From: Hermodice carunculata
Taxonomy: Eukaryota > Annelida > Polychaeta > Eunicida > Amphinomidae
Length of the DNA stretch: 64,000 nt
Direction: 5' to 3'
NCBI GenBank assembly: GCA_964020975.1
Contig: OZ026612.1
Coordinates: 135,042,763 to 135,106,762 of the forward strand
Shown here: in pieces, positions 1 to 12,400 of the stretch
How positions within the stretch are numbered: position 1 is the first letter of the stretch
How the letters are laid out: every line of letters begins with the position of its first letter
Made by a program: the position numbers and the translations under genes
The notes under the pieces: generated by a model
Database searches by the model: none
What the model was told of the DNA's origin: nothing
The model's input: the letters and a program-made list of their open reading frames with translations, nothing else

Positions 1-1428
1 GCCACCAAGCGAGCTGTTCAGAAAAGACACAGACAAGTATTCCCAATTTGATGAAAGGGTCAGTATTTGATAAATTACACTCATCTTGTATTTTCTGTAG
101 TGAAAAACCAATACAAGTTTTTTGAATACCTGTGTAAGTTTCAACACAGTTAATTTTCTCAGGACAGATGCTGAAGTTCATTTTAAAAGCTACGTAATTC
201 AACTTACTCAATAAATTTAGGGTTAGAGACATTACAAGTTTATAGACCTTCACCTATACGCACACAATGATATAAATACTACGGATGATATGGAGACAAA
301 ACAAATTCTGAGCTTTTCATATACTTTTAGCATATTCCTTTTAAAAACCCACCTGACTGCTTGCCTTTGCTGAAAAAAGGAAGGCATATGGATTGTGCAG
401 AGCATTTAAGTGTAATTTTGGCCATATTTTCTTATTTGTGTAACAAATGTTAGCATGGAAATGATTAAAATTAGATGGATTTTTTGAAAAAAAAATATCT
501 ACAAAAAGCAGAGGTTTATGTGAGCTGTGAATGTTGTCATTCAGACCAATATAGATTTGCTTTTTGAAGTAATAAAGTAGAAAAAAATAGCACTTGAATT
601 GCAATGGAAAACATGCTCCCATTCAAAACATACTAAATTTTAACACTGCAATCATGCACTATGTCCCAAATAAAGCATTAGGATATGTCATATCCACAGG
701 ATTGAACCATATGGATAAGCTCTTGGCTAATATTGATTAATGATTAATAGAGTTGTCCATAGATAAGCCAGTAATAATGTCCCATGCATATCCATGTATT
801 CAATCTGTATGTGAAGAGTGACTCAGGGTCAGACTCAGACTGATCAAAATATACACCAAAAGACACTATAACAGATAACAGAATTCAATTGGAAGTTGGT
901 ATACATATGGTTCAAGTACCCAAACATATACTCAAGAAATCAAGGAGACTCCCATGAAGGCTAAAGGCCACTAGCATAAAAGCCACCTGTGGAATCAAAA
1001 ATATATATTTATGGATTGAAAAAGTTGAAAATTTTGTTTTGAATATACAGGGATAATATGTTAGAATGCAAAGATAATTTATCTGTCATTTAATTTTGTT
1101 AGTGACAAATGTAGCAGTTTGTGGTTTAAAATGTGCTGTTGTAACAGTTACTATACAATATTTTTATGTAAGATGAAAAGCCTTGTCTCCCATGAGGATC
1201 TGCTTTATCTTGGACAGTTTCAAGAGTTCTGTTCAGTATGTTTACTATTTTGTGCAAACTGCACTTTTCAACAGGTGTAAGATTGGTATTTTCTTTGATT
1301 TTTTTTTTTTCGTTACGTATGTTATAACCATTAATTTGGGAAGTTTATTTTTTGTATATAATGTATATTGCTCACCAGATAACCTAGCAGACGTGAAAGA
1401 TCAACTAATAATAATAATAATAATGATC

Positions 1429-1487
<59 letters not shown>

Positions 1488-1553
1488 AATAATAAAAATA
1501 ATAATAATAAGATACCAAAGCTGAGAATTTCAACACTGTATTGTGTCTTGTAG
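1..1553 (+). other. CARS1: Last intron of CARS1 (partial)
   Basis: No coding similarity is visible here on either strand. The segment ends in a good splice acceptor (GTCTTGTAG, ending at 1553) directly before the recognisable terminal CARS1 exon, so it is read as the 3' part of the last intron. It contains a long AAT microsatellite only about 40 bp before the acceptor. Confidence 0.7.
1407..1511. repeat. (AAT)n microsatellite
   Basis: About 100 bp of AAT/ATA trinucleotide repeat with a few interruptions (ATG, AAA). It lies about 42 bp upstream of the CARS1 terminal-exon acceptor, where length change could affect branch-point spacing. The Ile-rich and Leu-rich open frames across it are simple-repeat artefacts. 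Confidence 0.95.
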
Positions 1554-1757
1554 GGTATACCAACCCATGACCACACAGGCAAGGAGCTTAGCAAGTCACA
1601 GCTGAAGAAAATTACAAAGATGTATGATGCACAAGAGAAAAAGTACAATGAATACCTGAAAACTGTTGGAGGTTCACCACCAGAGGGTGCTGATGCACCA
1701 CCAGGTGGCACTAGTGCAGGAGCTACCAATGGACCTGCTGATAGTCCCAAGCAATAG
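1554..1757 (+). CDS. CARS1: Cysteinyl-tRNA synthetase, cytoplasmic: terminal coding exon
   Basis: This is the C-terminal exon (68 codons including TAG) of cytoplasmic cysteinyl-tRNA synthetase, which charges tRNA-Cys with cysteine using ATP. It follows acceptor TTGTAG at 1548-1553. The translation begins GIPTHD, then [20 protein letters not shown], then KKYNEYLK. That closely follows the end of the vertebrate enzyme as I recall it (a G-[IL]-P-T-H-D, G-K-E-L-S-K-G-Q, E-A-Q-E-K-x-Y-x-E-Y-L pattern). The last ~28 residues (Gly/Ala/Pro-rich, ending DSPKQ) are lineage-specific. The catalytic core (HIGH, KMSKS and zinc site) would lie in exons left of the window, so only the C-terminal extension is present. 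Identification is by recall of the family, not by a search. Confidence 0.9.
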   Translation, partial: GIPTHDHTGKELSKSQLKKITKMYDAQEKKYNEYLKTVGGSPPEGADAPPGGTSAGATNGPADSPKQ

Positions 1758-2805
1758 TGCAGCAAAGGAAATTCTAGTCAGTGACTGAGAAAAGAACGGT
1801 TAAGCTATAGAAGTGTGATCACCAAGGCCATAAATGTTTCATGGTGTGAACATACCAATTGAAGGCATGGATACACAATGCCAGAGGCTGACACAGCTGG
1901 GCCAGCAAATTGATCTTGTTTTTATGGAGGCATGAAATTGCCAGGTAGAATTTGTGGTCAGGTATTGGTATGATCATGGCTTTCTGTTTATTCCATGTAT
2001 GTGTGACCCAAAGTGCAGCACAATGAATGTAAAAATTACATTCTGCTCATCATTTTAGGAAAACTTAGTCATTTTTCATTTTTACATTCATACAATCAGG
2101 AATATGATGAAAGTGCTACCTATGCCTTCTTTGGACTGGTGGATAGTCGCATAGTTTTCTGGATTGTGTACAAGTATAGGTTCTAGGATTGGAGACTGTC
2201 CATTAGTCGATTTGTCAGGGCAAGATTCACATCAGGCATCTGGTATGAACCACACCCTAATAAATCCATTGATGAACAGTCACACAATCATATAAGTTAT
2301 TTATTTTTCTGCTGCAGGTCCTTGTTTGCAAGCATCGTGTGCTTGTCTGGAAAGAGGTCAGCTTGTCCTGGGAGTGGGTACATGTCAGGACAATCCTGTT
2401 CTAGGCCCACTTTTTAGAGCAAGTACCGGCATTACAACATTAATCCTGTCTCCCACCAAGATGTCTGATTACATTGACCGCTATACCCTGAGCCAGATAT
2501 ATGATTTTCTGGAAGCAAAAATTCCTGAATTGCAAATGTATGATAGACTTACAGATATTACGCTATCTCAGGCATGGTGACAGGCTATGTGTCACATGAT
2601 TTAGCAAATTGCACTGCCATGACATCATGCATGTAGCTGTTAGCTGTCAATCATGTAACTCTGCCTCAGACAGCTGTTATCCAATATAAATGGACTGTCT
2701 TGAGGACCAATTATCACTGAAAAGGAAAATAAGAGCAGTATAAAATAATCTGTGGTGTAGAGTGGCTTGTCCAGTTGGACTGGGACTGCACATACATGGA
2801 ATAAA
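1758..2805 (+). other. CARS1: Likely CARS1 3' UTR and 3' flank
   Basis: Non-coding sequence directly after the CARS1 stop. Possible poly(A) signals AATAAA occur near 2259 and near 2799; I cannot tell which, if either, is used. A short open frame at 2326-2580 (84 codons) has no recognisable similarity and I do not call it a gene. Confidence 0.5.
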
Positions 2806-3720
2806 CCGTGTGTTTGAATGCTGATGGAAGATTGTTTATTCCAGTGTTATAGTTCACACTGATCTAGCATCAATTGCCTTGGTTACAGCTAAGGGTAAGA
2901 ATGATGCATGATGGGACCCACATCATATGAGTACCACTTTTGAATAGGTATCAATTCATATGTGCTCCTGACACTATATATTAGATATAACTGCAGATTT
3001 GGAACTGTTTGTTAACTCCACGTCAGGTTAGGGATGAGGACCAGTGGATTATAAATGAACAATTCGAAAAGGACATAAGTCAATACAATTTCTGCAAGTG
3101 CCATCTGCTTTAAAGTGACACAGATTTTGCATTGAAATTGCAAGCTGGAAAGTTCCAACCATGTTGATGACAAAGATGAGATGTTTGCCATGGTCACCTA
3201 AGTATGAGGGCGAGGTGTCAGCAAAACTAGATGTTGGAAAGAATGTACTTTGCATGATGGCCAAAGGCTGTAATGTGGGACTTCAGCCCCACAAACCCAC
3301 TAAGAAAGCTTAGGATGATTTAACAAAGGGCACTCGAAAAGTCTTCATCATTTTTAAGTCTGAAATATTGACAAATGAAATAGTTTTGCTGAGATTGTAA
3401 GTTTTGAAAGTACATAACGTACATATACCTTGTGCACTATTTGTATGATATCCATCCAGAAAGGAAGTGCGACAAACTGTCAGAAAGCTAAGCACTTACT
3501 AGACCCTTGGGGTGAACAGATTACTGCTGCATGAGGAATCAGTTGCCAATACATGACACACACAAACCAAACAATGGCTGCTATTTTGAGCCATGATAAT
3601 CTGGTGACTCTGAGAGTGTAGCCCAAGGAAAGGAATATGGAATGTGTGTGAAGTCCTCTTGGCTTCATGCACAAAGTCCACTCTAACATGTTCAGGGCCA
3701 TTAATATGGTACTGAACAAC
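2806..3720. other. Intergenic, no gene seen
   Basis: Only short overlapping open frames without recognisable similarity or splice context. No RNA gene or clear repeat was identified by eye. Confidence 0.5.
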
Positions 3721-3723
3721 AGA

Positions 3724-3965
3724 ACTATTTTATTTTATTTTATTTTATTTTTTTTTACTTTACTTTACTTTACTTTACTTTACTTTACTTTACTTTACTT
3801 TACTTTACTTTACGTTACTTTACTTTACTTTACTTTACTTTACTTTACTTTACTTTACTTTACTTTACTTTACTTTACTTTACTTTATTTTATTTTATTT
3901 TATTTTTGGTTTTTGTTTTTTGTTTTGTTTTTGTTTTTATTTTTATTTTATTTTTGTTTTGTTTT
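3724..3965. repeat. Pentanucleotide (TTTAC)n array with TTTTA/TTTTG flanks
   Basis: A core of about 130 bp of TACTT units (3757-3890) is bordered on both sides by TTTTA units and then by TTTTG/TTTTTA runs. The changing repeat word looks like stepwise degeneration of one expanding array. The Leu/Phe/Tyr-rich open frame through it is an artefact. Confidence 0.95.
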
Positions 3966-5466
3966 GTTGAGTTGAGTGGAGTTGGGGGGATTTAAGTAAT
4001 TATCTTTGTCTTCTGTGCACATTTAATTGACACAATTTACAGGGAACAGAATGTGTTATTCCAGACTTATTTAATCAAAATTAAGGGACTAAAACAGGTT
4101 GTTTACACCCATTTAATCTAGTGAGCTCTTCTTATCTAGGTGAAAACAAGCTCTGATGTGCATAATTAGTGCTACATAATAGGTTGTGTTTGCCTGCATG
4201 GCTAGTTGTAAATCAAATTTTTCTCTTTTTCCAATCCTGATATCTCTTTTAAATTTTATTTTGTAATTGTATGAACAAAATAGCAATCTAGGAATGTGGA
4301 ATAAAAGTAAAACTGATCTCATGTGTATACCAGCGTAGCGTGATCGCTCGATGTCTTTGGTGGTGTGCAGTCTGCTTCACACATGATCCCTTAACACCCA
4401 ACACATTGTGACCATCAACACTGCTCACACGGGTAAGCACGCTCGCTGACTTTCACTGCTATCTTTACTTTTGACAATATTTTTGAAATTTGGTTCAAAG
4501 TACTTTATCAATTTTTGTCCTGTGCCCTGAGCACTGCTTCCTATCTGCTGAGTAAACTGGGTAGGGCAACAAACTAACAACTGTCAGAAAGTGATGTACA
4601 TTGGGCACAGAATTGTACTGATTCAGGTAGAATACAAATTATTCAGGTAATTAAATTCACGTTTTTCATATACATGTAATCTGGAATTTGATGAATATAG
4701 GCTCTTTTGATATACTTTTGTGATTTTTCTTCCATGTTTCATCAGTAATTTGTCAAATGCTTTACATTAGACCTGTCTGTGCTGCTGCTTTTTTCTGAAA
4801 ATTTACAGATGGTTTCATTTGGTTGTTTTTCACTGCTGTGTAGTTTGACACCAGAAAAAGCTTTGCCAGTGAAGTAATACTATTCCCATAACAATCATAA
4901 TGTGATCAAAATGGTGCTCAAGCCTACCAGTTTAACTGTGGGCTACTTGGTCACAGGCTGGCGCAACTGGTATATATTTATTGGCGTCAGCATTTTTCTG
5001 AAAGTTCCAGTTATGTTGCAAGAACAGATTTTTTTATCAACCCCTGCCCACACCCCCAGATTCGGGGCCACATGGTCTGCGAAGCCACTTTGCCACATGG
5101 CATGTATGGTACTTTGATCTTACTCTCCCCCTCAAGAGAGGCCACTCCTGCCATAAGGCCACATTTCTGGTGCACATGGGGTGGCCTTGCCTGAGAAATG
5201 GGAGACCGCTGTGTCCACATTCTCTAAAAATTCATATTATCTTAACTGTGTGGTATTTTTATTTATATAAGTGTGACTGATATGTTCACATAATAACGTG
5301 CCAGTTTGCCAGGGAGTGAATGTAAAATCTGAAAAGAGGTACATTATGTACGGATTATGCAATCACATATCAGGGCTTGAAATTACCAGAGGCAATGGGG
5401 GGGGGGAAGGGTCAATTGCTGCCAGTGCCCTGCCTCATTGCCTCGATGCCTTCAAACATAAAGATC
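3966..5466. other. Intergenic, no gene seen
   Basis: No recognised coding or RNA feature. A donor-like GTAAGC follows a mixed-composition stretch at about 4330-4435, but no open frame or acceptor supports an exon there. Confidence 0.5.
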
Positions 5467-5697
5467 TTTTAACTCTTTAAGTGCTGATTTAAGATTGAGT
5501 CAACAGCTTTCGTCGGGACATTTTGCACACAGTGTCCCAAGGAAAGCTGTTGACTAAGACTACTCTTTGCTTTACACTAGACTTGGTGGTATTTGAACAA
5601 AAGCTATTTTCGTGAGTGATCTGAATCTTGTAAGCATTAAATGTTTAACAATAATGAGAAAAGGACTAAAGCAGTGATTAGCACTTTAAGGGTTAAG
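5467..5697. mobile_element. Hairpin-bearing MITE, GTCAACAGCTTT family, copy 1
   Basis: About 230 bp. It carries an internal inverted repeat, GTCAACAGCTTTCGTCGGGAC facing AAGGAAAGCTGTTGAC with CACAGTGTCC between, and ends resembling TTAACCCTTTAAGTGCTAAT on both sides (AACTCTTTAAGTGCTGAT at left, ATTAGCACTTTAAGGGTTAA at right). Copies of the same family occur at about 15.9, 29.7, 31.4 and 40.0 kb, with related hairpins at 42.8 and 43.2 kb. It is non-coding and presumably non-autonomous. Confidence 0.7.
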
Positions 5698-7210
5698 GCA
5701 CTTTCTCCTAGGAATCATAATACCTGTTGCCCTCGTATGCCAACAATTTTGCCTTTTATATATCATTGATTAAGTTTGCCTGCCCTTTAAATTAAAATCT
5801 TTAATTTCAAGGTTTGACATATCCACTGCTGTGAAATCCTTAAGTTTCTTCTTTGAGAAAGGTGTGTGTGTCCCAGGAGAGGTGATCAAATGGTGACAGT
5901 AGCAGTTCAAGGATTGAATTGGTCACCAGTAAGGGCCACTTTAACTTCTTACTCTTTGCTGTATGTCACCCAGGGTTTATGTTGCCTCACTGTCACATCT
6001 GTACATGAATACTGAAGCACATATTGGAGTACAGAGGCTGTGATGTCCTGTGGTGGGTTTGTACTCTATAGCTACTCAGCAAGTTAGTACTGTACATGGG
6101 CTACAAAGCATGCCTTCAGCTTGTCACTTTGATAAGGTTTACAATTTGTTGTTTCAGTTTAAGTTTAGAACTAAGTTAAGATTAGGCGGAATCCCAATCA
6201 CAAAATGATGCGAGTTATTTAATTTAATATATTTATAAATCAGAGAGTCACGTAACTTATTCATCACAGCTTTATCAAATGTATAAAAGCCAGCTTTTGT
6301 GAATGCAAAAGATGTTTTCAAATGTTTTTTTTTTGTGTGAAAGCATAACATACATAATTTATTTGCAGAAAGAATTTTTGTGTTTAGCTCATCTTCAGTT
6401 ATTGTGAAAAAATAGGCCTATGTACCCTATTATAAGAAATAAACCAGTTGTGTACAAATGTGTTGAGAAGTAACATGGATGAGCAGTTAGCAGATTATAA
6501 ACTTAACCCTTGCACCCTATGAGTAAGTTGGATCAAACGTTTAACCAGCATATGTCAGGGTGACATGCCACCCGGACAAGTTGGCTTCAGACGTCATTCA
6601 AAGTCAGTGAAAACATTGAAGTGAACAACATTTGACATGCAACTAGTTTTGATTGAGAGCAGAGCAGCTACGGTACTCCAATATCAACTGTACTGGTCTA
6701 AAATGACAGGGGCATCAGAATAATTTATAAAGTCAGTCACGGGCATATTTATATAAAACGGATTACTTTAACTAAGATGATTAGCAATGCAGGTATGAAT
6801 TCTTCAAGTATGATGGATCCATGTTAGTGATGACTGGAGTTTGGAAGCAAACTCACCCTGGCAGTCAGAGGATTGTGAAAAGTGGAAAATGTGGATGGAC
6901 ACTTTGCTGGCTTTGTACATGCATATGCAAACTTCAACACAATGGTATCGTTACCTGTCTTTGTGGGATACAACCATATTATGTGATAAATTTGGAACTT
7001 GAGGTGGCTGGGTTGTTTTTGTACCTGCACAAAGTTTAGGGGTATACTGGCATCAACTTGTCCAACTATAGGCCCATAACAGAAACCTGGTGAGTAAAAT
7101 ATCTCAGTCACAGGCCACATCAAACTTAAATTGGCTTGAATTGTACCTTGACACCATTTCTCAGCCTGTTTATGTGTTGGTGACCGTGACATCATTTTCA
7201 AGGTCACAGG

Positions 7211-7213
<3 letters not shown>
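5698..7213. other. Intergenic, no gene seen
   Basis: No supported gene. Short open frames only; nothing recognisable by motif. Confidence 0.5.

Positions 7214-7307
<94 letters not shown>
7214..7307. repeat. (GT)n dinucleotide microsatellite
   Basis: About 90 bp of GT with one GCAT interruption near 7254. Cys-Val and His-Thr open frames across it on the two strands are artefacts. Confidence 0.97.
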
Positions 7308-7308
<1 letters not shown>

Positions 7309-8200
7309 AAAGTGAGGATGTATATCCAATCTGTTGGCAATGATTGTTCAAGTCGTCTTTATTGTCACCCAGAATCAAACCAGAAGTATGTGTGAAAAGA
7401 GATTGGTTGAAGCAAGAAATATGGCTCATTTCTTTTCATTTTTGTTCTTCTTCAGATGTAGTTCCCACAAGACTGCCATGCAGCAGTGCCCCTGGTGGCA
7501 GTAGAGCACCATCACTGCTTTTGATGTACATAGTATTTCTACAAAAAAAAAAAAAAAAAGTAACACTCATTCACTAGACAGTAGTTTCTGTCACAAAATA
7601 TGTCATATGCTTAAAGATTAAATCCCTCTTACTCTTTAACACATCAAACTTGTTTGATTCCCTGACAGTATAGTGAACAGAAAATGCTGAGATTGACATA
7701 GACAGTGTGCTTCCAGCTGAACAAAGCTTGTGATGGGGATGACTAGAAAGTGACTCCTGTCACAGCTTTGACCAGTCCTGACATTTGTACAGAAACCTAG
7801 ACCTGGCCAATCTCTCAGTGCAGTTTCAATGCAATAGCAATTGCTCACATTGTGACAAAGCAGTGTTCTCTTCATGTTTTAGCTTTCATTGGTTGACAGG
7901 GTTACACTTTGTTACACTTTGCTACATTTTGTTACACTTTGCTACATTTTGTTACTCTTGGCCTGTCTGTATTATCTGAACATGTGGATCAGTGCCACAT
8001 CTGCCATGTGGTTCTGAGCCAAAAGAAAAAGAATAATAGAATCCAATCTCTCCACTCCATGTCCACTCCAGTCACTGTCTACATCTAAATGTATACTTTA
8101 ATCCACAGCCGAGGAAGCTTATCAACAGCTGGGATACCATCCAGCATGATTTGAAGCCTTAAATGCCCTAGAGACATTATATATCATAATGTCTGGTTCT
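7308..8200. other. Intergenic; poly(A) and short 11-bp tandem repeat
   Basis: Contains a poly(A) run at about 7542-7559 and a short tandem of an 11-bp word (GTTACACTTT, GCTACATTTT variants) at 7900-7957. No gene supported. Confidence 0.55.
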
Positions 8201-9060
8201 TTTTTAAAGCTCTGCTGACCACAGGTTGCAGGTCAGTCAGATCACTCAGGTCAGTCCGTCCATCTGTAAACTTCTACTTCACAATACAGTCCACAGTTTT
8301 CAAGATAGCACCCTATGGAGCATAGAGATTGAATTGTGGTAGTTTTTTGCGTTAAGAACTACACGGATGATGTGACACTGTTGCTCTTGTTTGTATAAAT
8401 AAGTTTCAGAACTTATCAAGTGTGTGAAAATCTGTGTCAAGTTTGATATTCATGGCACCACCTGTAGTATTATGTCACATTTAGGCTAAAATGTGAAAAT
8501 ATGATGTTACATAATATGGATGACCTTTCTGAAGGTCACAGAGGGAATATATTTCAGGAAGTGATTTTTCTATTACATTCATTGCATCCAAACTTGTGCA
8601 CAATCAAGATCAAAACACCATTACTGGAATATTTTACAGACAGAAGTCTATGACATGTGGCGCCACAGGTGGTATTAAATGGAATAAGCATCATAGGTAT
8701 TAAAAGTAGATTAAATTCATTATTTTGACCATGAATTGAGATAGAACTTTTAAATTTACATCAAATCTGCATAAGGCCTATGATCAAATTTTGTAAAATG
8801 CTAGATGACCATGACTTTTTTGCAAGGTCAGGGATGTAGTAAAGGATACTTAATTTGACATATTGAGAATAATAAGGCTAAAAATACCAAACGTACTAAA
8901 AATGTGCATCATATATAGAAGCTTGATATTGCATAATACATGTATGTGTGCTCATGTGGAAGATAAACATTTCATCATATGGATGGCCATGACTTACCTC
9001 TGAGGGTCATGAAGGGACTGCATTTCAGGAAATATATATATATATATATATTTTGGTGAT
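8200..9060. repeat. Old dispersed repeat, family shared with 12.6-13.0 kb and 20.5-21.0 kb
   Basis: Words such as 'atcaaattttgt', 'taatttgacatattgagaa', 'aaggcta..accaaa.gta' and 'agaagcttgat' recur in the same order and orientation at about 20.58-20.97 kb. The stretch 8400-8560 (AAAATGTGAAAAT, GGCACCACCTGTA) resembles 12.66-12.78 kb. A (TA)n tract lies at 9031-9051. Copies are diverged, so the family is old. No coding potential was seen. Confidence 0.5.
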
Positions 9061-10129
9061 CGTCATCAGATTATATGTCCTTTTGTTTCTTTTTTGTTAT
9101 CTGCGCATAAATGTAGCAAGGTGGAACTCTGCTTTCATTAATTCACAGGATGATTCACATTGAATATTAACTAGAAGTTGCTGAAGCATGATATAAATGA
9201 TACTAAATCTCAAAATTAGGTACAAAATTGCAAAAACTGTGTAAAGTTTCCAAAAGTTGGTTGCTTTAAGCTTATCACATCAGAAGGAAATGCCAATGAT
9301 ATTTGGGATTATATTTTGTGAAGTCAACTTATGTGCAACAAATTGGTTATATCATTGAGGCTATATTGTACATTTGAACAGGACAAAAACACAAGATACA
9401 CATGTAAGCATACATGTGATTTCATTGAAAATTTGAACTTGACAGCTGCAGGAAATTTGGGTGAGTTACTGTGGGCCTGAGTAAGGATGTCTTACATTTT
9501 GCAAGATATTCCCATCATTGCTTAAAATGTTTTATTAAAAAAAAATAACTTGACAAGTGAAACATTGTTATGGAGCAGTACACTTCACTATTGAAACAAA
9601 ATCAATTACAAACCACAATGAAGGTTTCTCTAATTGATTGTTTTCAGTGTATAATTCTGTGTAAATGAGTTAGAATTATTCTTCTGGTGGCACTTCAATG
9701 TGAAAACAGTATTGCCATGGTGACCGTAAAGAGACCAAGAGTACTGTAACATTTTACTTTGAAGATTGCAGAGAAATCTCATAAATGAAAGGCAACTGGC
9801 TTTTATTGTTATCTTTAATAAACATTTCAACACAACTTCTTTTAAGCACATGATTTGCTAGTGTGCTTGAATTAAAATAAATGCTTTTCACACAGCTTCC
9901 TAGAGTCAGAAGTCATCTGTGTTTGTCAATGGAACATTATTACTGGACTTGGTTTTCTTGGAGAGTAGTAACAACCTGTCAGTGTTTATGTTGAGAATTC
10001 AGCATGGAAGACACCAAAGTGCAGCTCTGCCCAACTTCAACAAATATGAATCACCCTGGTTCAGCAGCAAAAGGCAGTTTTTAGCTCAGCTGAATTGTCA
10101 GTCAGCTGAGATTATCTTATGGTCCTCCG
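9061..10129. other. Intergenic, no gene seen
   Basis: No supported gene, RNA or clear repeat. Confidence 0.5.
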
Positions 10130-10450
10130 TCTGTCATTGGTGATCATCTATTAACAATTCATGTTAATGACTTCTTGGTCAAAACCATCAGCTGGATTCA
10201 CTTCAAAATTCATGGGCATATACCTTGGGTGGGTTCCTACCAAGTGTCTCCAAATTGTCACAGTCCAGGAATTTTTAGATTTTTTTATGATTTTTTTTTT
10301 TGGGGGGGGGGGGGGTCATTTTTTGACAAATCTTATCTTCTCTGAAATCATGCAGGCAATTTGCTTTGAAATTTCTTATGGACACTCCCGGTGACCCCTA
10401 GTTTACCAGACCTTAATTTGTTGTTTAAGCTATTTTTGACTTCTCCAAAA
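10130..10450. repeat. Dispersed repeat with internal T-run/G-run, copy 1
   Basis: Contains 'tggattcacttcaaa', 'taccaagtgtctccaaa', 'ggaatttttag..tttttatgattt', a T-run passing directly into a G-run at 10287-10316, and 'ttgctttgaaatt'. The same ordered words occur at 13.23-13.45 kb in the same orientation and, inverted, at 18.87-19.11 kb. The homopolymer sits at the equivalent place in the inverted copy, so it belongs to the repeat. Confidence 0.55.
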
Positions 10451-10489
10451 TTGTCACTTAGATTCTTTTGAAACTTGTTGGAAATGTAT

Positions 10490-12400
10490 AAGCGCGTACT
10501 CTCATACAAAATAGAGAGCCCACAGAAAAGCCACGCAACTCAGAACTTATCCAAATGTTGAGACTAGTACTGACTTGCAACAATTTTGAATTCAACGGGG
10601 TACACTACCTACAGGTTTCAGGCACGGCTATGGGGAGCAAATGCGCCCCTTCATATGCAAATATATTCATGTCAGATCTGAAACAAACCTTGCTCCACAG
10701 ATTCCCACTACAACCACTGGTTTGGTTGAGGTTCATTGATGACATCTTTTGCATATGGACGTATAGGGAATCGGACTTGACAGATTTTGTGGCTCATCTC
10801 AATGATAGCCACAACAGTATAAAATTTACTGTGGAATGCTCTCACTCAGAAATACACTTTCTGGACACCACAGTACGTCTAGATTCCAACCAGAAGCTGT
10901 ACACAACATTGTACACCAAACCTACAGATACACATACGTATCTACATTACCAATCAGCACGCCCAAACACAACAAGGCAGGGGGACCATACAGTCAGTTT
11001 GTAAAACGCATATGTACTCAAAACATCGATTTTGATACAAATGCAGAGAAAATTCTGGCTTATTACAAAAGTAGGGGTTACCCAGACACCCTACTAGCAC
11101 AGGCACTCGCGAAAGCGAGACAAGTAGACAGGACTTCCTTATTAATAGGTAACTGCAACCGCAGTTCCAGTTTTGAGGAAAAACTATTCCTGGTCACTCG
11201 CTACAATCCAACCCTCCCCCCATTGAAGAAAATTATTGACAGAAATTGGGGAACAATCATGGCTTCAAGACATGCCAGTTGCATCCAAAACAAACAGGTT
11301 ATTGTTGGTTTCAGAAGAAACACAAATCTGAAGGACATTCTAATGCACTCACATATAGAATATCCAAAAAACCCACGCACACCCCAAATTTCGGGTATCA
11401 CTGAACAACATCCCTGTGACACTTCTAACTGGAAATACTGCCGTATTATTGATATATCCGGCAGGGTGACCAGCACCAAAACTAAGTGTTCCTACAGAAC
11501 CCCTTCAGGTGGAACATGCAGGCACAACAACCTCGTATACATCATCACGTGCTTAACCTGCAACAGGCAATATGTAGGCCAAACGAAAAGGCCTCTGAGG
11601 GACAGACTCCGTGAACATTTATATTACATCACCAGAAAAGATGTAAGCCAACCCCTGGGACGGCACTTCGCACTCCCAGATCACCAAACTTGGAACCTGC
11701 AAGTCCAAATCTTGGAGCACATCTGTACTCCCCCTGACTTGCAAAAAACCTTGCAACTCAGGCTAACGAGAGAAAAGCATTGGATCCACCAACTATGTAC
11801 AACTGAGCCATTCGGCCTGAATGTCGTGGGCAGATAAGCTTACTAGCTTCGTCATATAATAAGTTTTTCAGTTCTCAAGCTTATCTGCCTCATTACAGGA
11901 ATTTCTAACCACATGAATCAAACCTGGTTCATGCCCACGGAACCGCAAAATATCTTGGGCTATCATTTGATGCCTTTTATGTAACAGGTTTAGAACTTGG
12001 AATTCCCCAAGTTATTCCTTTATTACATAGCATATCTTTATTACATGTGATGGAGACCTCAAATCTACCCATTCACACTCACTGACCTAAATCGGTACAG
12101 TTATCTTGCACCCCGTGACCTCAGTACCACGGATGGTTAGAAAGTTCTCAAACAACCAAATTTGGTTGGAATTTTCTTCTTACCTGTCCTCCCAGACAGG
12201 TAGGCCGGTTTGATTGGACAGTCGAGCAACATTCGCACAACACACGTACCCAATTTACGTTGGAAACGTGGTGTTACGTCCAATATCAATATAATGTGCG
12301 GTTGACCGTTACTTCAGTAGCTGGTGAGCCTAGTCATAGGCGAAACCGGTCCTACTACTGATCCTCTTAGGATCCCAACTTGACTTTGCTTTTTAGCCTG
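10490..12400 (+). mobile_element. Penelope-like retroelement (EN+ PLE), 5'-truncated and broken
   Basis: A relic of an endonuclease-bearing Penelope-like element. The first part (about 10555-10980) reads as the C-terminal half of a reverse transcriptase: FEFNGVHYLQVSGTAMGSKC, a motif typical of the group, then the palm motif FIDDIF. The downstream frame (to 11837) carries the linker and a GIY-YIG endonuclease: C..C..YIITC..C, YVGQTKRPLRDRLREH and a terminal W-I-H-Q-L...F-G-L-N-V. The N-terminal RT region is missing and the coding part no longer lies in one frame, so it is not intact. About 560 bp of 3' tail follows, with a hammerhead-like motif near its end. I cannot assign the clade (Neptune, Poseidon or other) by eye. 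Confidence 0.88.
12314..12362 (+). ncRNA. Hammerhead-ribozyme-like motif in the PLE tail
   Basis: In order: AGTAG (stem I, 5' side), a core box close to the hammerhead CUGANGA, a perfect 5-bp stem II hairpin GCCTA-GTCA-TAGGC, the invariant GAAA, a minimal stem III CCGG, a GTC cleavage-site triplet, then CTACT (stem I, 3' side, complementary to AGTAG). This layout, with a very short stem III, matches the hammerhead motifs known from Penelope-like element terminal repeats. It is not a perfect consensus match, so activity is doubtful. Location in a PLE tail supports the call. Confidence 0.65.

Noticed and set aside
4330-4440. Possible exon with donor ACACGG|GTAAGC
   Set aside because: All frames are short and no acceptor is evident; a lone donor consensus is expected by chance.
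6824-7429. 201-codon minus-strand frame with a His-Thr tract
   Set aside because: Driven by the GT microsatellite; flanking residues have no recognisable domain.
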